Assembly: GCA_030429605.1 (NCBI GenBank)
Contig: JAUIEV010000001.1
Coordinates: 400,380 to 464,379 of the forward strand
Reading direction: 5' to 3'
From: Chlamydiia bacterium
GTDB taxonomy: Bacteria > Chlamydiota > Chlamydiia > Chlamydiales > Simkaniaceae
DNA length: 64,000 nt
How positions within the stretch are numbered: the stretch's first letter is position 1; each line of letters opens with the position of its first letter. Shown here piece after piece: positions 8,283 through 16,937 of the stretch. Position numbers and translations under genes: made by a program. Below the pieces are notes generated by a model. It was not told the origin of the DNA and made no database searches. It worked only from the letters and a program-made list of their open reading frames with translations.

Positions 8283-9942
8283 CGCATTCATTTTACTACT
8301 GCTTGGAGCGTCTGTTCTTTTTTTTGCACATCCTGAGATTTCTCCGCTTGCTTCTCTTTTAACAAGTTCGTGTGCTTTTGCATTTATTTGGCTTGGGGGA
8401 GATCAAGCAAAAACAAATAGAGGGAAAGCCTGTATTTTTTTTAGTTGCTATGCTTTTGTTTTTTCTGGGCATTTTTTTTGGCTTGCTCGCCCAGAATATC
8501 ATGGGTTTCCCATTCTTATTTTGTATGGAATACTCGTAGCGTTGTATGCATTTTTTTTCACATGGATTTCACTTCAGGTACTTCATAGAAAAGAATCGGT
8601 GCATAGACTGTTGCTTCTCGGTGGGTGGCTATATCTCTTTGAATGGGCTATGGGGCATTTTCTTTGTGGTTTTACGCTCGATGAACTTGGAGTCCACCTC
8701 TTATGGCACCCAATAAGTGCTCAAGGGGCATCATTTTTTGGATCTCGGGTTCTTTCTCTCCTCGTTTTTTACACAAATGTCATGGTGTTTTTTTCTACAA
8801 AGAATCCGTCTGCGAGAAAAGGGGCGATGCTCTTGCTTCTCTCGCCTTACCTTGTAGGTGTGCCCCACTATTTTATGAAGGAAAGAGCTGCAATAAATGT
8901 GCAGAGGCTTTCGGTTGGGCTTATACAAACAGGGCTTTTACCGGAAGAAAAAAGACCGATCCCAAAAGACTATTCAAAGTGTATGCCCCTCTACCTGCAG
9001 TGGAAGCAACTGCTCATGTATGCTCATGAACTTAGAGAGAAAACAGTGCGCCTTGATCTCGTTGTTTTCCCTGAGGCAGCAGTGCCCTTTGCGGCCACAG
9101 CTCCAGTGCTTCCTCTTCAAGAGGCGCAAGAGTTGCTTCAGTCAACAATAGGGTATACGGAAAGTCCTTCACAGCAAAAATGGGTCCGCTCGACGTATCT
9201 TGGAAAGTATGTTTCTCATGGGTTTTTCTTTGAGGCCATAAGCAGCTACCTTCAGGCGCCTGTCTATGCAGGCTTGCTCCATGAAGAGGGGTATGACGCA
9301 TATACAAGTATTTTTGCCTTCTACCCGGATGGGAAAATGTATGAACGGTATGATAAACGAATTCTCGTTCCTGTTGCAGAAGGAGTGCCTTTTTCAATCC
9401 TTCGCACTCTATCGGCACAATATGGAATTTCTGACTTTTTTACTCCCGGAAAAGAGTATCAGGCGCTCACAGGTCCAGTAAAAATCATGCCAAATATTTG
9501 CTACGAAGAAATGCGAGGGGATGTTCTCCGTCATGCTTCTCGAGACGTGCAGCTGTTTTTGAATGTAACAAACGATGTATGGTACCCCCATTCAACACTT
9601 CCAGAAAGACACTACGCACAGGCGAAGTTACGTGCAATTGAAAATGGAGTTGCGTGTGTCCGGAGTTGTAATACTGGGATCACCGCTGCTGTCATGCCAA
9701 CCGGAAGAGAAATTGGGAGGCTTGTAGACAAAGGCAATCAATCTGAGTGGGCAAAGGGGGCTATATGCCTTGATGTACCGGCCATTTCATTCTCTACTCC
9801 GTTCTCACTTTGGGGAGAAACGCCAATAGCTAGCCTCATGCTCCTTCTTATTGTCCTTGACGTTTTACATCTGTTCGGGGCATACCATAGAATAAAAAAA
9901 AGAATAGATAGAAACGGAAAGAAAACAGTGCAGGTTCATTAA
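8272..9942 (+). CDS. lnt: Apolipoprotein N-acyltransferase
   Basis: Lnt adds the third acyl chain to the N-terminal cysteine of outer membrane lipoproteins at the inner membrane. The first about 200 residues contain several membrane helices, and the C-terminal half is a nitrilase fold with the catalytic triad E268 (VVFPEAAVPF), K362 (YDKRILVP) and C410 (NICYEE). A final membrane helix (SLMLLLIVLDVLHLFG) follows, as the family requires. The ATG at 8272 is preferred over the GTG three bases upstream; both overlap the end of the DoxX-like gene. It is the CT534 equivalent, directly ahead of the lipid A genes. Confidence 0.9.
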   Translation: MKSNAFILLLLGASVLFFAHPEISPLASLLTSSCAFAFIWLGGDQAKTNRGKACIFFSCYAFVFSGHFFWLARPEYHGFPILILYGILVALYAFFFTWISLQVLHRKESVHRLLLLGGWLYLFEWAMGHFLCGFTLDELGVHLLWHPISAQGASFFGSRVLSLLVFYTNVMVFFSTKNPSARKGAMLLLLSPYLVGVPHYFMKERAAINVQRLSVGLIQTGLLPEEKRPIPKDYSKCMPLYLQWKQLLMYAHELREKTVRLDLVVFPEAAVPFAATAPVLPLQEAQELLQSTIGYTESPSQQKWVRSTYLGKYVSHGFFFEAISSYLQAPVYAGLLHEEGYDAYTSIFAFYPDGKMYERYDKRILVPVAEGVPFSILRTLSAQYGISDFFTPGKEYQALTGPVKIMPNICYEEMRGDVLRHASRDVQLFLNVTNDVWYPHSTLPERHYAQAKLRAIENGVACVRSCNTGITAAVMPTGREIGRLVDKGNQSEWAKGAICLDVPAISFSTPFSLWGETPIASLMLLLIVLDVLHLFGAYHRIKKRIDRNGKKTVQVH

Positions 9943-10137
9943 AAGTAATAGGAAAGGGAGAGCAAATACTCTGACTTTTTCTTGCTGAAAATATGAGTCG
10001 GCGATAACCTAATTGCCTTACAAAAATCCCCTGGCTGGTTGTGCGAATGCTGTAGGCTTTCTTTTGCACGAAAAAGCGAGTTTGAGCATCAAATATACTT
10101 TGCTGCCTACACTGTAAGGGAAGACACCTAGGATTGT

Positions 10138-11037
10138 ATGACTGTAGTACACGAACATTCGACGTCAAAAGATAAGCAAAAAACACTCAAAAACGAAATC
10201 ATTTTATCAGGAACCGGTCTTTTTACAGGCAGTAAGACGACGATGCGATTTATTCCGTCAGATCCTGATACAGGTATTTCTTTTAAGCGAGTGGATCTGC
10301 CGCACCAGCCTATTCTTCCGGCAAAAGTGGCATTTGTGCGTGGTACGCCAAGATGCACCATTCTAGGGGACGAAGAGGTGTTTGTTCAGACGGTTGAGCA
10401 TGTCCTTGCAGCGCTCAAGGCGTATGAAATAGACAATCTGCTCATTGAAATTAATTCACACGAAGTCCCAAGTTGCGATGGAAGTGCGCTTCCATTTGTT
10501 GATCTCATTGAAAAAGCGGGGACAGAGGTTCAAAGTGCGCCAAGAAAAACGTATCGAGTGACAGAGCCGATTTTTTGGTCGCGAGGTGAAGTGAGTTTGG
10601 TTGCGCTTCCTTCAGACGATTTTCGAATCAGCTATACGCTAAATTATCCAAACACAGACTTGCTCAGGGCACAGTTTCACTCAACGCTTATAACGCCAGA
10701 GATCTTCAAAGCGAGTATTGCTCCTGCGAGAACATTTTCACTGTATGAAGAAATAGTGCCTCTCATTGAAAAGGGGAATATCAAAGGTGGAAGTCTCGAA
10801 AACGCAGTCATTATCAAAGAAAATCAGGTGCTCAATCCGGAAGGTCTTCGGTTTGTAGATGAAATGGTCAGGCATAAAGTGCTTGATCTTATTGGGGACC
10901 TCTCTCTCGTTGGAGTTAATTTTTACGCACATATTATGGCGATCCGGTCAGGGCACTTCTCTAACACCTCTCTCGCAAAAGAAATTGTCAATTACCTCCA
11001 CATGGATTCATCAAAAATGGAGCTCCAGCGTGTTTAG
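10138..11037 (+). CDS. lpxC: UDP-3-O-acyl-N-acetylglucosamine deacetylase
   Basis: LpxC is the zinc-dependent deacetylase that catalyses the committed step of lipid A synthesis. In this 299-residue protein the metal-binding H88 sits in VEHVLAAL, and the second site H246-xxx-D250 in RHKVLDLIGD. The substrate-binding signature EVPSCDGSALPFVDLI is also intact. Its last eight bases overlap the GTG of fabZ. The 195 bases between lnt and lpxC contain no gene, and I could not place a convincing promoter there. The gene order lnt-lpxC-fabZ-lpxA-fmt is the chlamydial one. Confidence 0.95.
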   Translation: MTVVHEHSTSKDKQKTLKNEIILSGTGLFTGSKTTMRFIPSDPDTGISFKRVDLPHQPILPAKVAFVRGTPRCTILGDEEVFVQTVEHVLAALKAYEIDNLLIEINSHEVPSCDGSALPFVDLIEKAGTEVQSAPRKTYRVTEPIFWSRGEVSLVALPSDDFRISYTLNYPNTDLLRAQFHSTLITPEIFKASIAPARTFSLYEEIVPLIEKGNIKGGSLENAVIIKENQVLNPEGLRFVDEMVRHKVLDLIGDLSLVGVNFYAHIMAIRSGHFSNTSLAKEIVNYLHMDSSKMELQRV

Positions 11038-11485
11038 TTCAAAACCTGTGCTCACGAGTGAGGATATAAAAAAAATACTCCCACATAGGTATCCGTTTTT
11101 ACTTGTTGATAAAGTTTTGTCAATTGATCTTGAAAAAGACTACATCGTTGCGCAAAAAAATTTCACAGTGAATGAAGAGTTTTACCAAGGGCACTTTCCT
11201 CAAGCGTCAATTACTCCAGGGGTTTTGATAATTGAAGCTCTCGCGCAGACGGGAGGGATTCTCATATATGAAAAAGGATTTAAAGAAAATATTGCCTTCT
11301 TGCTGACAGTAAATAATGCAAAGTTTAGGCGTCCATTGGTGCCGGGTGATGTCGCTTATTTGCACGCTGAAGGTGTGCACCTTAGTGCAAAAGGTGGAAA
11401 GTTTAAAGTGAAGGCTGTTGTCGATGACGTCATAGCGGCGCAGGCAGAGCTTTCTTTTGTACTCCGAAAAGTAGATCAGATGTAA
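11030..11485 (+). CDS. fabZ: 3-hydroxyacyl-ACP dehydratase FabZ
   Basis: The 151-residue hot-dog fold enzyme dehydrates 3-hydroxyacyl-ACP in type II fatty acid synthesis. The catalytic residues are H55 in YQGHFPQASITPGV and E69 in IIEALAQTGG. The N-terminal ILPHRYPFLLVDKV motif is present. I set the start at the GTG at 11030, which has a GGAG site seven bases upstream inside lpxC and gives the normal FabZ length; the longer frame, open from 10859, would be buried in lpxC. The lpxC-fabZ overlap suggests translational coupling, and the product competes with LpxA for hydroxyacyl-ACP. Confidence 0.93.
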   Translation: MFSSKPVLTSEDIKKILPHRYPFLLVDKVLSIDLEKDYIVAQKNFTVNEEFYQGHFPQASITPGVLIIEALAQTGGILIYEKGFKENIAFLLTVNNAKFRRPLVPGDVAYLHAEGVHLSAKGGKFKVKAVVDDVIAAQAELSFVLRKVDQM

Positions 11486-11506
11486 CGAAAAAAGACTGGA
11501 AAACGT

Positions 11507-12337
11507 ATGTCAAATATTCATCCCTCAGCTGTTATTGAGTCCGGAGCGAAGATAGGAAAAAATGTCACTATCGAGCCCTTTGTTGTTGTCAAAAGTGGTG
11601 TAACGATCTGTGATAATGTCGTATTAAAATCACATGTATATATAGACGGTAATACGACTATCGGTGAAGGGACTACCATTTACCCTGGTGCCTCGATTGG
11701 GACAAAAACCCAAGATCGAAAATTTGAAGGTGAAACGACGTATGTCCACATAGGAAAAAACTGCGAAATCAGGGAGTATGTCACGATCAACTCCTCAAGT
11801 GAGCAAGGTTCAGTTGTAAGCGTGGGTGATGATTGTCTTATCATGGCATATTGTCACATTGCGCATCACTGTACAGTCGGTAATGACGTCATAATGGCAA
11901 ACTGCGCGATGCTTGCTGGGCATGTTGAAATTGAAGACCATGCTCGAATTGGTGGTATGACGCCGATTCACCAATGGGTTCGGGTTGGTAAGCACGCAAT
12001 GGTAGGTGGGCTGAGCCGAATTACGAATGATATTCCTCCATACACAATAGGAGCGGGTATACCGTACAAAATGGGTGGGCTTAACCTGATTGGGTTAAAG
12101 CGTCATGAATTTTCGCTCGATGTTCGGAAAGATCTTTCACGCGCATTCAAGTTGATTTATCGATCGAATCTTCCGTTTGGTGAGGCATTGCAGCAGGTTG
12201 AAAATGAGCTTGGAATGCGAGAAGAAGTGCGTCATTGGATTGATTTTTGCAAACGCTCGAAAAGAGGTTTGATCGGTCTTCAGGAAGCAGCAGCTGAGAT
12301 TGGTATCTCGAGTAGTGGTGACTACTTAGAGGAATGA
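11507..12337 (+). CDS. lpxA: Acyl-ACP--UDP-N-acetylglucosamine O-acyltransferase
   Basis: LpxA carries out the first step of lipid A synthesis. The 276-residue protein is a left-handed beta helix of hexapeptide repeats (for example IGKNVTIEPFVVV and IGEGTTIYPGASIG), with the catalytic His in HIAHHCTVGN at about residue 120 and the loop IGGMTPIHQWVRVGKHAMVGG. The helical C-terminal domain is complete. It lies 21 bases after fabZ and its end abuts fmt. Confidence 0.95.
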   Translation: MSNIHPSAVIESGAKIGKNVTIEPFVVVKSGVTICDNVVLKSHVYIDGNTTIGEGTTIYPGASIGTKTQDRKFEGETTYVHIGKNCEIREYVTINSSSEQGSVVSVGDDCLIMAYCHIAHHCTVGNDVIMANCAMLAGHVEIEDHARIGGMTPIHQWVRVGKHAMVGGLSRITNDIPPYTIGAGIPYKMGGLNLIGLKRHEFSLDVRKDLSRAFKLIYRSNLPFGEALQQVENELGMREEVRHWIDFCKRSKRGLIGLQEAAAEIGISSSGDYLEE

Positions 12338-12342
12338 GCTCG

Positions 12343-13275
12343 ATGAACATCGTTTATTTTGGAACGCCGTGGTTTGCTGCGCATATTCTTGAGTACATAG
12401 CTAAAACATGGGGTGCTCCATGTGCTATTGTAACCAAAGAGGACAAGCCAATTGGTCGGTCGAGCAAGCTAATACCTCCGCCAGTGAAGCAAGTGGCAGA
12501 CAACGTGCTGCCTGGTGTGCCTGTTTTTCAGCCATCAAAAGTGTCAACTCAAGAGATGGAGGAGGTGCTTAAGAAGCTCAATCCGGATCTGTTTGTCGTT
12601 GTTGCATACGGAGAGATTGTTAGTAAGAATATACTAAACCTCCCGAGGTTGGGGTGTATTAATGTCCATGCGTCTCTTTTGCCAAAACTGAGGGGAGCGT
12701 CACCCATCCAGCAGGCGATCATAGAAGGGCACGCTGTCTCAGGTGTGACTATCATGGAAATGGTTGAAAAAATGGATGCCGGCGACATTATTTCGACGGC
12801 TGAGGTACCAATTTCGGACGAAATGACGGCTGGGGAATTAGAGGCAAAATTGTGCGAGATCTCATGTCCGCTGCTTTGTGACGTGTTAGAGAAGTTTGAG
12901 CGAGGCGAAGTTAAGAAAAAAGCACAGGATCACACGCAAGCTACCTACGTAAAAAAAATACTCTCTCAACATTGTAAAATTGATTGGACTCGATCTGCGC
13001 AAGAGATCCACAACCTTGTGAGAGGGCTTCAGCCACGGCCTGGTGCCTGGACTGAAGTGGGTGTAGGTACTCAAGTCAAGAGGCTCAAAATTCACAAAAC
13101 AGTCGTTGTGGATATGCCTGCTCAGCCAAAAGAAATTATTGAATACTCCAAAGATCGGATACTTGTTGGAACAGGTGATGGTGCTTTGCAGCTACTCAGC
13201 CTTCAGCCAGAGGGTAAAAAAGCAATGTCAGCTCGAGACTTTGTCCTTGGATCACCTTCTCTTTTCTTTGCATAA
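12343..13275 (+). CDS. fmt: Methionyl-tRNA formyltransferase
   Basis: Fmt formylates initiator Met-tRNA using 10-formyl-THF. The N-terminal MNIVYFGTPWFAA is characteristic, and the active-site segment is NVHASLLPKLRGASPIQQAIIEGH followed by GVTIMEMVEKMDAGDI. The C-terminal tRNA-binding domain (about 205-310) is present. The ATG at 12343 is preferred to the in-frame ATG at 12334, because an AGAGGA ribosome binding site at 12328-12333 fits only the downstream one. It is the last housekeeping gene before the Inc-like pair, as in Chlamydia (CT530). Confidence 0.92.
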   Translation: MNIVYFGTPWFAAHILEYIAKTWGAPCAIVTKEDKPIGRSSKLIPPPVKQVADNVLPGVPVFQPSKVSTQEMEEVLKKLNPDLFVVVAYGEIVSKNILNLPRLGCINVHASLLPKLRGASPIQQAIIEGHAVSGVTIMEMVEKMDAGDIISTAEVPISDEMTAGELEAKLCEISCPLLCDVLEKFERGEVKKKAQDHTQATYVKKILSQHCKIDWTRSAQEIHNLVRGLQPRPGAWTEVGVGTQVKRLKIHKTVVVDMPAQPKEIIEYSKDRILVGTGDGALQLLSLQPEGKKAMSARDFVLGSPSLFFA

Positions 13276-13347
13276 AATCTTTATAAGTTCTATACAAAAA
13301 TCTTGTTAAGATGTAGGATTTTCACCTCGTCAATTGGGAGATTATGT

Positions 13348-14142
13348 ATGACGTCTATAGCTGGTTGTGTTCACACCTTGTATAACTCAATGACCCTCTC
13401 CGCGCTTTCTGGTTTCGTAGGAAACGTGCGAATGGGTGCGTGGACATTTCATGATTCAATGAAATGGATTGGGAGAATTCAGCCCACATGGACGAGAGAG
13501 TATGTTAATATAACCCCAATTGCTAAAATTGCTGACGGCGTGGAAACGTTTTGTGATGGACCCGTTGAGCTTGCAGAGCACTCGTATGAACTTTTTCAGA
13601 CCTCAAAGGAGTATCTGTTAGGTGGAGGGGCTGCGAGCCCTTCTGCATGGCCTTACGATCCAAGAGATAAAAGAAGTGTCGCATATAAAGTGTTGATTGC
13701 AGCACTTTCCGTCTGCAGCTCCGGTTCGAATACGCTCAAGGCTTTGAATAACGTTGATGCAATTGCTCTAGGGGGAAGGCTTGTCCAAGTAGGTGCGGTA
13801 GGGACAGCAGCTGGCTTTGTGAAGTCAGGTGTGGAAACGGTCGAGCTGGCATCCCATTTTGTGAGCATCCGTAGAAGGGGATCGGAGGATGATGACTCAT
13901 ATAACCGTCGTGCTGGCATAGGTTTTTTTGATCTTGTGACTAAAGTGACGCTGTTTTCGATAAAAGCACTTGCGGTCAGTGGGCTTTTATATGGTGTTGC
14001 AACATCATCCGTAGTGATGTTGAGTCTTTCCTCGACAATGCTTTCGTCGTACCTCGCTATGAGTGTACTTAAAAGTGGTGGTCCTGGAGGTTCTGCTCAT
14101 GATGCAGCTCGAGTGCTTGCGCGAGATCTAGATATGGCATAA
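13348..14142 (+). CDS. Putative inclusion membrane (Inc-like) protein 1 at the cap1 locus
   Basis: The 264-residue protein has no N-terminal signal peptide. Its main feature is a hydrophobic stretch at about 197-240 that can form two close membrane helices separated by a short turn, the bilobed pattern of chlamydial Inc proteins. A weaker hydrophobic region is at 112-160. The start at 13348 follows a GGGAG site with seven-base spacing. In C. trachomatis the gene between fmt and rplC is CT529 (Cap1), an Inc protein; position and architecture match, but I cannot claim sequence homology by eye. The following gene has a similar design. Confidence 0.6.
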   Translation: MTSIAGCVHTLYNSMTLSALSGFVGNVRMGAWTFHDSMKWIGRIQPTWTREYVNITPIAKIADGVETFCDGPVELAEHSYELFQTSKEYLLGGGAASPSAWPYDPRDKRSVAYKVLIAALSVCSSGSNTLKALNNVDAIALGGRLVQVGAVGTAAGFVKSGVETVELASHFVSIRRRGSEDDDSYNRRAGIGFFDLVTKVTLFSIKALAVSGLLYGVATSSVVMLSLSSTMLSSYLAMSVLKSGGPGGSAHDAARVLARDLDMA

Positions 14143-14163
14143 TAACAATAGAGGGATTTAATT

Positions 14164-15201
14164 ATGGCTGTTTTACTTCACAATGGAAATATCACTGACT
14201 ACTACCAGGGAATGACCCCGATCCGTCGTTTTGGGGATTTTATGTCCCAAAGACCATCAGATGCATTTAAAGCTGTTGGCGCGTTTGCAAACGTGGCCAT
14301 CTCAGTAACAGACATGGAGCCTGACGATGTTCGATTTGTTTCAAACATCGGTCGGACAGCGTCAAAAATCATGGGTGATGGGATTGATGCTGCAGGACTT
14401 CCTGGGCAAGTTGCTCAGCTTATGGCAAAGCCAAAAGAAATATTGAACGTAACTGGTGTTATTGACAAGGCGGTCAAGGCTGCAAAGTTTGCAAGTGCTG
14501 CTGGATTTGCAAAACTAGGGGTATGGCAAGGAAGAGTTCAAATAGCACAAAATGCTGCAGGTGCTGTGACATGTAGTGTTCTTGCATCAAGAGACTGGGA
14601 GGCGATACAAAAGCGTGCGCCTGGAGCTGATAGGCCTGAGTTTGTGCGAAAAGCGTATGCAAATACAATGTTCGCAAAACAGATAAGCCTCGTCAAGAAT
14701 GTTGCGCGCACAGCGCTAAACGGCCTTGCGCTTCTAGGTACAGTAGGTGGTATTGTGACATGGTCTCCAATTATGCTGACCCTTGCTACAACCGGAATTG
14801 TGGGCTCTATTGCGAGTTTTTTCTTTAAGCAGAATGCCGCAATCATTAAAGCTGATGCAATAAGTTCAGCAGAGAAGTCGTTCGAAGTTGCTATAGAGAA
14901 GGTGCAAAATAGAGAGAGTTCTCTAAAAGATAGGGCTCTTTCTGCGCTTACTGCTGTGAAATCTCCGTTCTTTGCGGCAAGTGCTGCAAAACACCAGATT
15001 ATTGGCCACCTTCTTTCTGAGATCCCAGGAGGGGAGTTCGTTGATCGAGTATACACTGCAGTCTACGTAGCGAATGGAGAAAATGACGAAGGAGTCGGCG
15101 CGGAATATGGACGCATCGCTGCTAAGCATGGCGTGCACTTTGCAGACAGAAGCGTAAGGGACGCGATTGTGGAAGCGCTTTCAAACTACCTTGCAGAATA
15201 A
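14164..15201 (+). CDS. Putative inclusion membrane (Inc-like) protein 2 at the cap1 locus
   Basis: The 345-residue protein lacks a signal peptide. It has a single paired hydrophobic domain at about 184-221, two helices joined by a short turn (GTVGGIVTWSPIM), flanked by Ala/Lys-rich amphipathic sequence. That is the classical Inc topology for insertion into the host-derived inclusion membrane after type III secretion. It starts after a GAGGGA site 21 bases beyond the first Inc-like gene, so the two are probably co-transcribed, and a strong terminator follows at 15214-15238. It is the positional equivalent of cap1 (CT529). Secretion is inferred, not shown. Confidence 0.6.
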   Translation: MAVLLHNGNITDYYQGMTPIRRFGDFMSQRPSDAFKAVGAFANVAISVTDMEPDDVRFVSNIGRTASKIMGDGIDAAGLPGQVAQLMAKPKEILNVTGVIDKAVKAAKFASAAGFAKLGVWQGRVQIAQNAAGAVTCSVLASRDWEAIQKRAPGADRPEFVRKAYANTMFAKQISLVKNVARTALNGLALLGTVGGIVTWSPIMLTLATTGIVGSIASFFFKQNAAIIKADAISSAEKSFEVAIEKVQNRESSLKDRALSALTAVKSPFFAASAAKHQIIGHLLSEIPGGEFVDRVYTAVYVANGENDEGVGAEYGRIAAKHGVHFADRSVRDAIVEALSNYLAE

Positions 15202-15213
15202 ACGTAAGTGGAA

Positions 15214-15238
15214 AACCGCCTAAGGGCGGTTTTTTTTT
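15214..15238 (+). terminator. Rho-independent terminator after the Inc-like pair
   Basis: The arms AACCGCC (15214-15220) and GGCGGTT (15225-15231) form a GC-rich stem with a four-base loop, immediately followed by a run of T. It closes the fmt/Inc-like transcription unit and isolates the ribosomal operon promoter downstream. Confidence 0.9.
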
Positions 15239-15242
15239 GTAT

Positions 15243-15398
15243 ATGATTCAAAAAAAAGATGCGATATTTGAGTGGTCAATAATACTTTTATATCTTTTTA
15301 TCGTTCTCACTCTTTTTTCACATGCTCTCATTCAGCGGTTTATGACAGAAGTACAACCTTTTTATAATCTTTCTGAAAAAGAATTGTCGAAAAAGTAA
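15243..15398 (+). CDS. Possible 51-residue single-pass membrane protein
   Basis: A short frame from ATG 15243 to TAA 15396-15398 encodes a charged N-terminus (MIQKKDAIFEW), one strong membrane helix (SIILLYLFIVLTLFSHALI) and a polar tail ending ELSKK. The amphipathic layout is that of a real small membrane protein, not random sequence. There is no good ribosome binding site, because the T-run of the preceding terminator lies just upstream, and the rplC promoter overlaps its 3' end. Function unknown; it may not be expressed. Confidence 0.35.
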   Translation: MIQKKDAIFEWSIILLYLFIVLTLFSHALIQRFMTEVQPFYNLSEKELSKK

Positions 15399-15412
15399 AG
15401 GTTTGCTATTCT
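15384..15412 (+). promoter_or_regulatory. Sigma66-type promoter of the ribosomal protein operon
   Basis: The -35 box TTGTCG (15384-15389) and the -10 box TATTCT (15407-15412) are separated by 17 bases, with an extended -10 TG at 15404-15405. Transcription would start near 15419, giving a leader of about 170 bases before rplC. The same TTTGCTAT extended -10 context occurs in front of rpsM. Confidence 0.6.
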
Positions 15413-15591
15413 CTCCGCATAAACCAAAGCGATGAACCTCGAGAGTGAAACTATCACTTATAGCAATAAGGATGAGTCACTCTTAGTCTGCACGGTGCAG
15501 CAAGGTTCCTCTCGTGTCTCAGCTTCAATATTCTGATAGACGCGAGTCAAACAAAAGTTTTGTTAACGACATCGGATCGAAAGGAACGATT

Positions 15592-16236
15592 ATGTCAATG
15601 AATTTGATGGGTCGAAAAAAGGGAATGACTCGTATATTTGATGAGGACGGAAGCGTCGTTGTCTGTACGGTTATTCAACTTGAGCCAAACACAGTTACGC
15701 AAGTTAAGACTAAAGAAACAGATGGATACCAGGCACTCCAACTCGCAGCGCATAAAGTACCATCGTCTAAAAAAAGAAACGTCAGCAAGCCACTTGTTGG
15801 TCACTTTGCGAAAGCGAATGTTGAACCATGCAGAGATATTCTTGAATCAAGAATGGCTGATGTCGATGGATACGAAGTAGGGAAAGAGATTACAGTTGAT
15901 CACTTTGCTGATGTCACATTTGTTGATGTGACCGGAACGTCGAAGGGAAAAGGATTCCAAGGGCCTATTAAGCGTCACAATTTCCGTGGTGGACCTGCAG
16001 CGCACGGTTCAGGCTTCCACAGACACATGGGATCGACCGGTATGAGATCGACTCCAGGTGAAGTCTTTAAAGGAAAGAAGATGCCGGGGCACATGGGAAG
16101 TGAACGTGTTACAGTTGAAAACCTTCGGGTTGTTCGAGTGAACGCTGAAACAAATACTCTTCTCGTAAAGGGAGCTGTTCCTGGAGCGAAGAAAGGTCTT
16201 CTTTATGTACGTAAATCAATTAAAAAAGCGAACTAA
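15592..16236 (+). CDS. rplC: 50S ribosomal protein L3
   Basis: L3 binds near the 3' end of 23S rRNA early in 50S assembly. The 214-residue protein has the family landmarks: GRKKGMTRIFDEDGS at the N-terminus and the central loop GGPAAHGSGFHRHMGS with STPGEVFKGKKMPGHMG. I place the start at 15592, six bases after AAAGGAAC; the frame is open 78 bases further upstream, but that extension is not part of L3. As in Chlamydia the operon begins with rplC because rpsJ is elsewhere. Confidence 0.95.
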   Translation: MSMNLMGRKKGMTRIFDEDGSVVVCTVIQLEPNTVTQVKTKETDGYQALQLAAHKVPSSKKRNVSKPLVGHFAKANVEPCRDILESRMADVDGYEVGKEITVDHFADVTFVDVTGTSKGKGFQGPIKRHNFRGGPAAHGSGFHRHMGSTGMRSTPGEVFKGKKMPGHMGSERVTVENLRVVRVNAETNTLLVKGAVPGAKKGLLYVRKSIKKAN

Positions 16237-16249
16237 GAGGTAGACGAAA

Positions 16250-16924
16250 GTGGCTAAGCTAAAAAAATACGACATTAGCGGCAAAGAGCTCGACACAGTC
16301 GAAATCGAAGAATCACTTGTCGATTCCTCTGTTAACAAGCAGCTCGTTAAAGATTATATTGTAGCTATTCGTGAAAATGCTCGACAATGGAGTGCTAACA
16401 CGAAGGGAAGAACCGAAGTAAGTAGGACAGGAAAAAAACCTCATCCACAGAAAGGAACGGGTCGAGCTAGACAAGGGTCTCTTGCAGCTCCTCAGTTCAA
16501 GGGTGGAGGAATCGTTTTCGGACCAAAGCCTAAGTTCGATCAACACGTAAGAATCAACAAGAAAGAGCGTCAAAAGGCTGTTAAAGCACTTTTGAGTGAG
16601 CGCATTCAGTCTGATAAAGTTGTTGTTGTCGATGTAAACGGTATACAAGCGCCGCAAACAAAAACAGCAGCAAGCCTGCTCAAGTCTATAGGGCTCAGCG
16701 GGCAGAAAATACTTGTTTTAGGTCAAAGCTTTACAGGTTCAGATCGTGAAAACAATAATTTCAAGCAGTGTGAATTGTTCGTGAAGAGCATGCGTAACCT
16801 ACCAAGGGTTTCATTCATGCCTGCTTCATCAGTTAGTGGTTATGATCTAATTCATAGCCAAAACATCATCGTCCTTGACTCAGCACTTGATGAAGTGATC
16901 ACAGTCATGGCAAGGGCTAAATAG
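16250..16924 (+). CDS. rplD: 50S ribosomal protein L4
   Basis: The 224-residue protein lines the peptide exit tunnel through its extended loop, seen here as SRTGKKPHPQKGTGRARQGS at about 60-80. The C-terminal globular domain ends with LDSALDEVITVMARAK. Translation starts at a GTG with an AAGAGG site about nine bases upstream. In other bacteria L4 also represses its own operon; no matching leader element can be identified with certainty here. Confidence 0.95.
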   Translation: MAKLKKYDISGKELDTVEIEESLVDSSVNKQLVKDYIVAIRENARQWSANTKGRTEVSRTGKKPHPQKGTGRARQGSLAAPQFKGGGIVFGPKPKFDQHVRINKKERQKAVKALLSERIQSDKVVVVDVNGIQAPQTKTAASLLKSIGLSGQKILVLGQSFTGSDRENNNFKQCELFVKSMRNLPRVSFMPASSVSGYDLIHSQNIIVLDSALDEVITVMARAK

Positions 16925-16937
16925 GTGAGTGTTGAAT

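Noticed and set aside
15514..15591. N-terminal extension of L3
   Set aside because: It is unlike any L3 and lies in the leader; AAAGGAAC fits the ATG at 15592.
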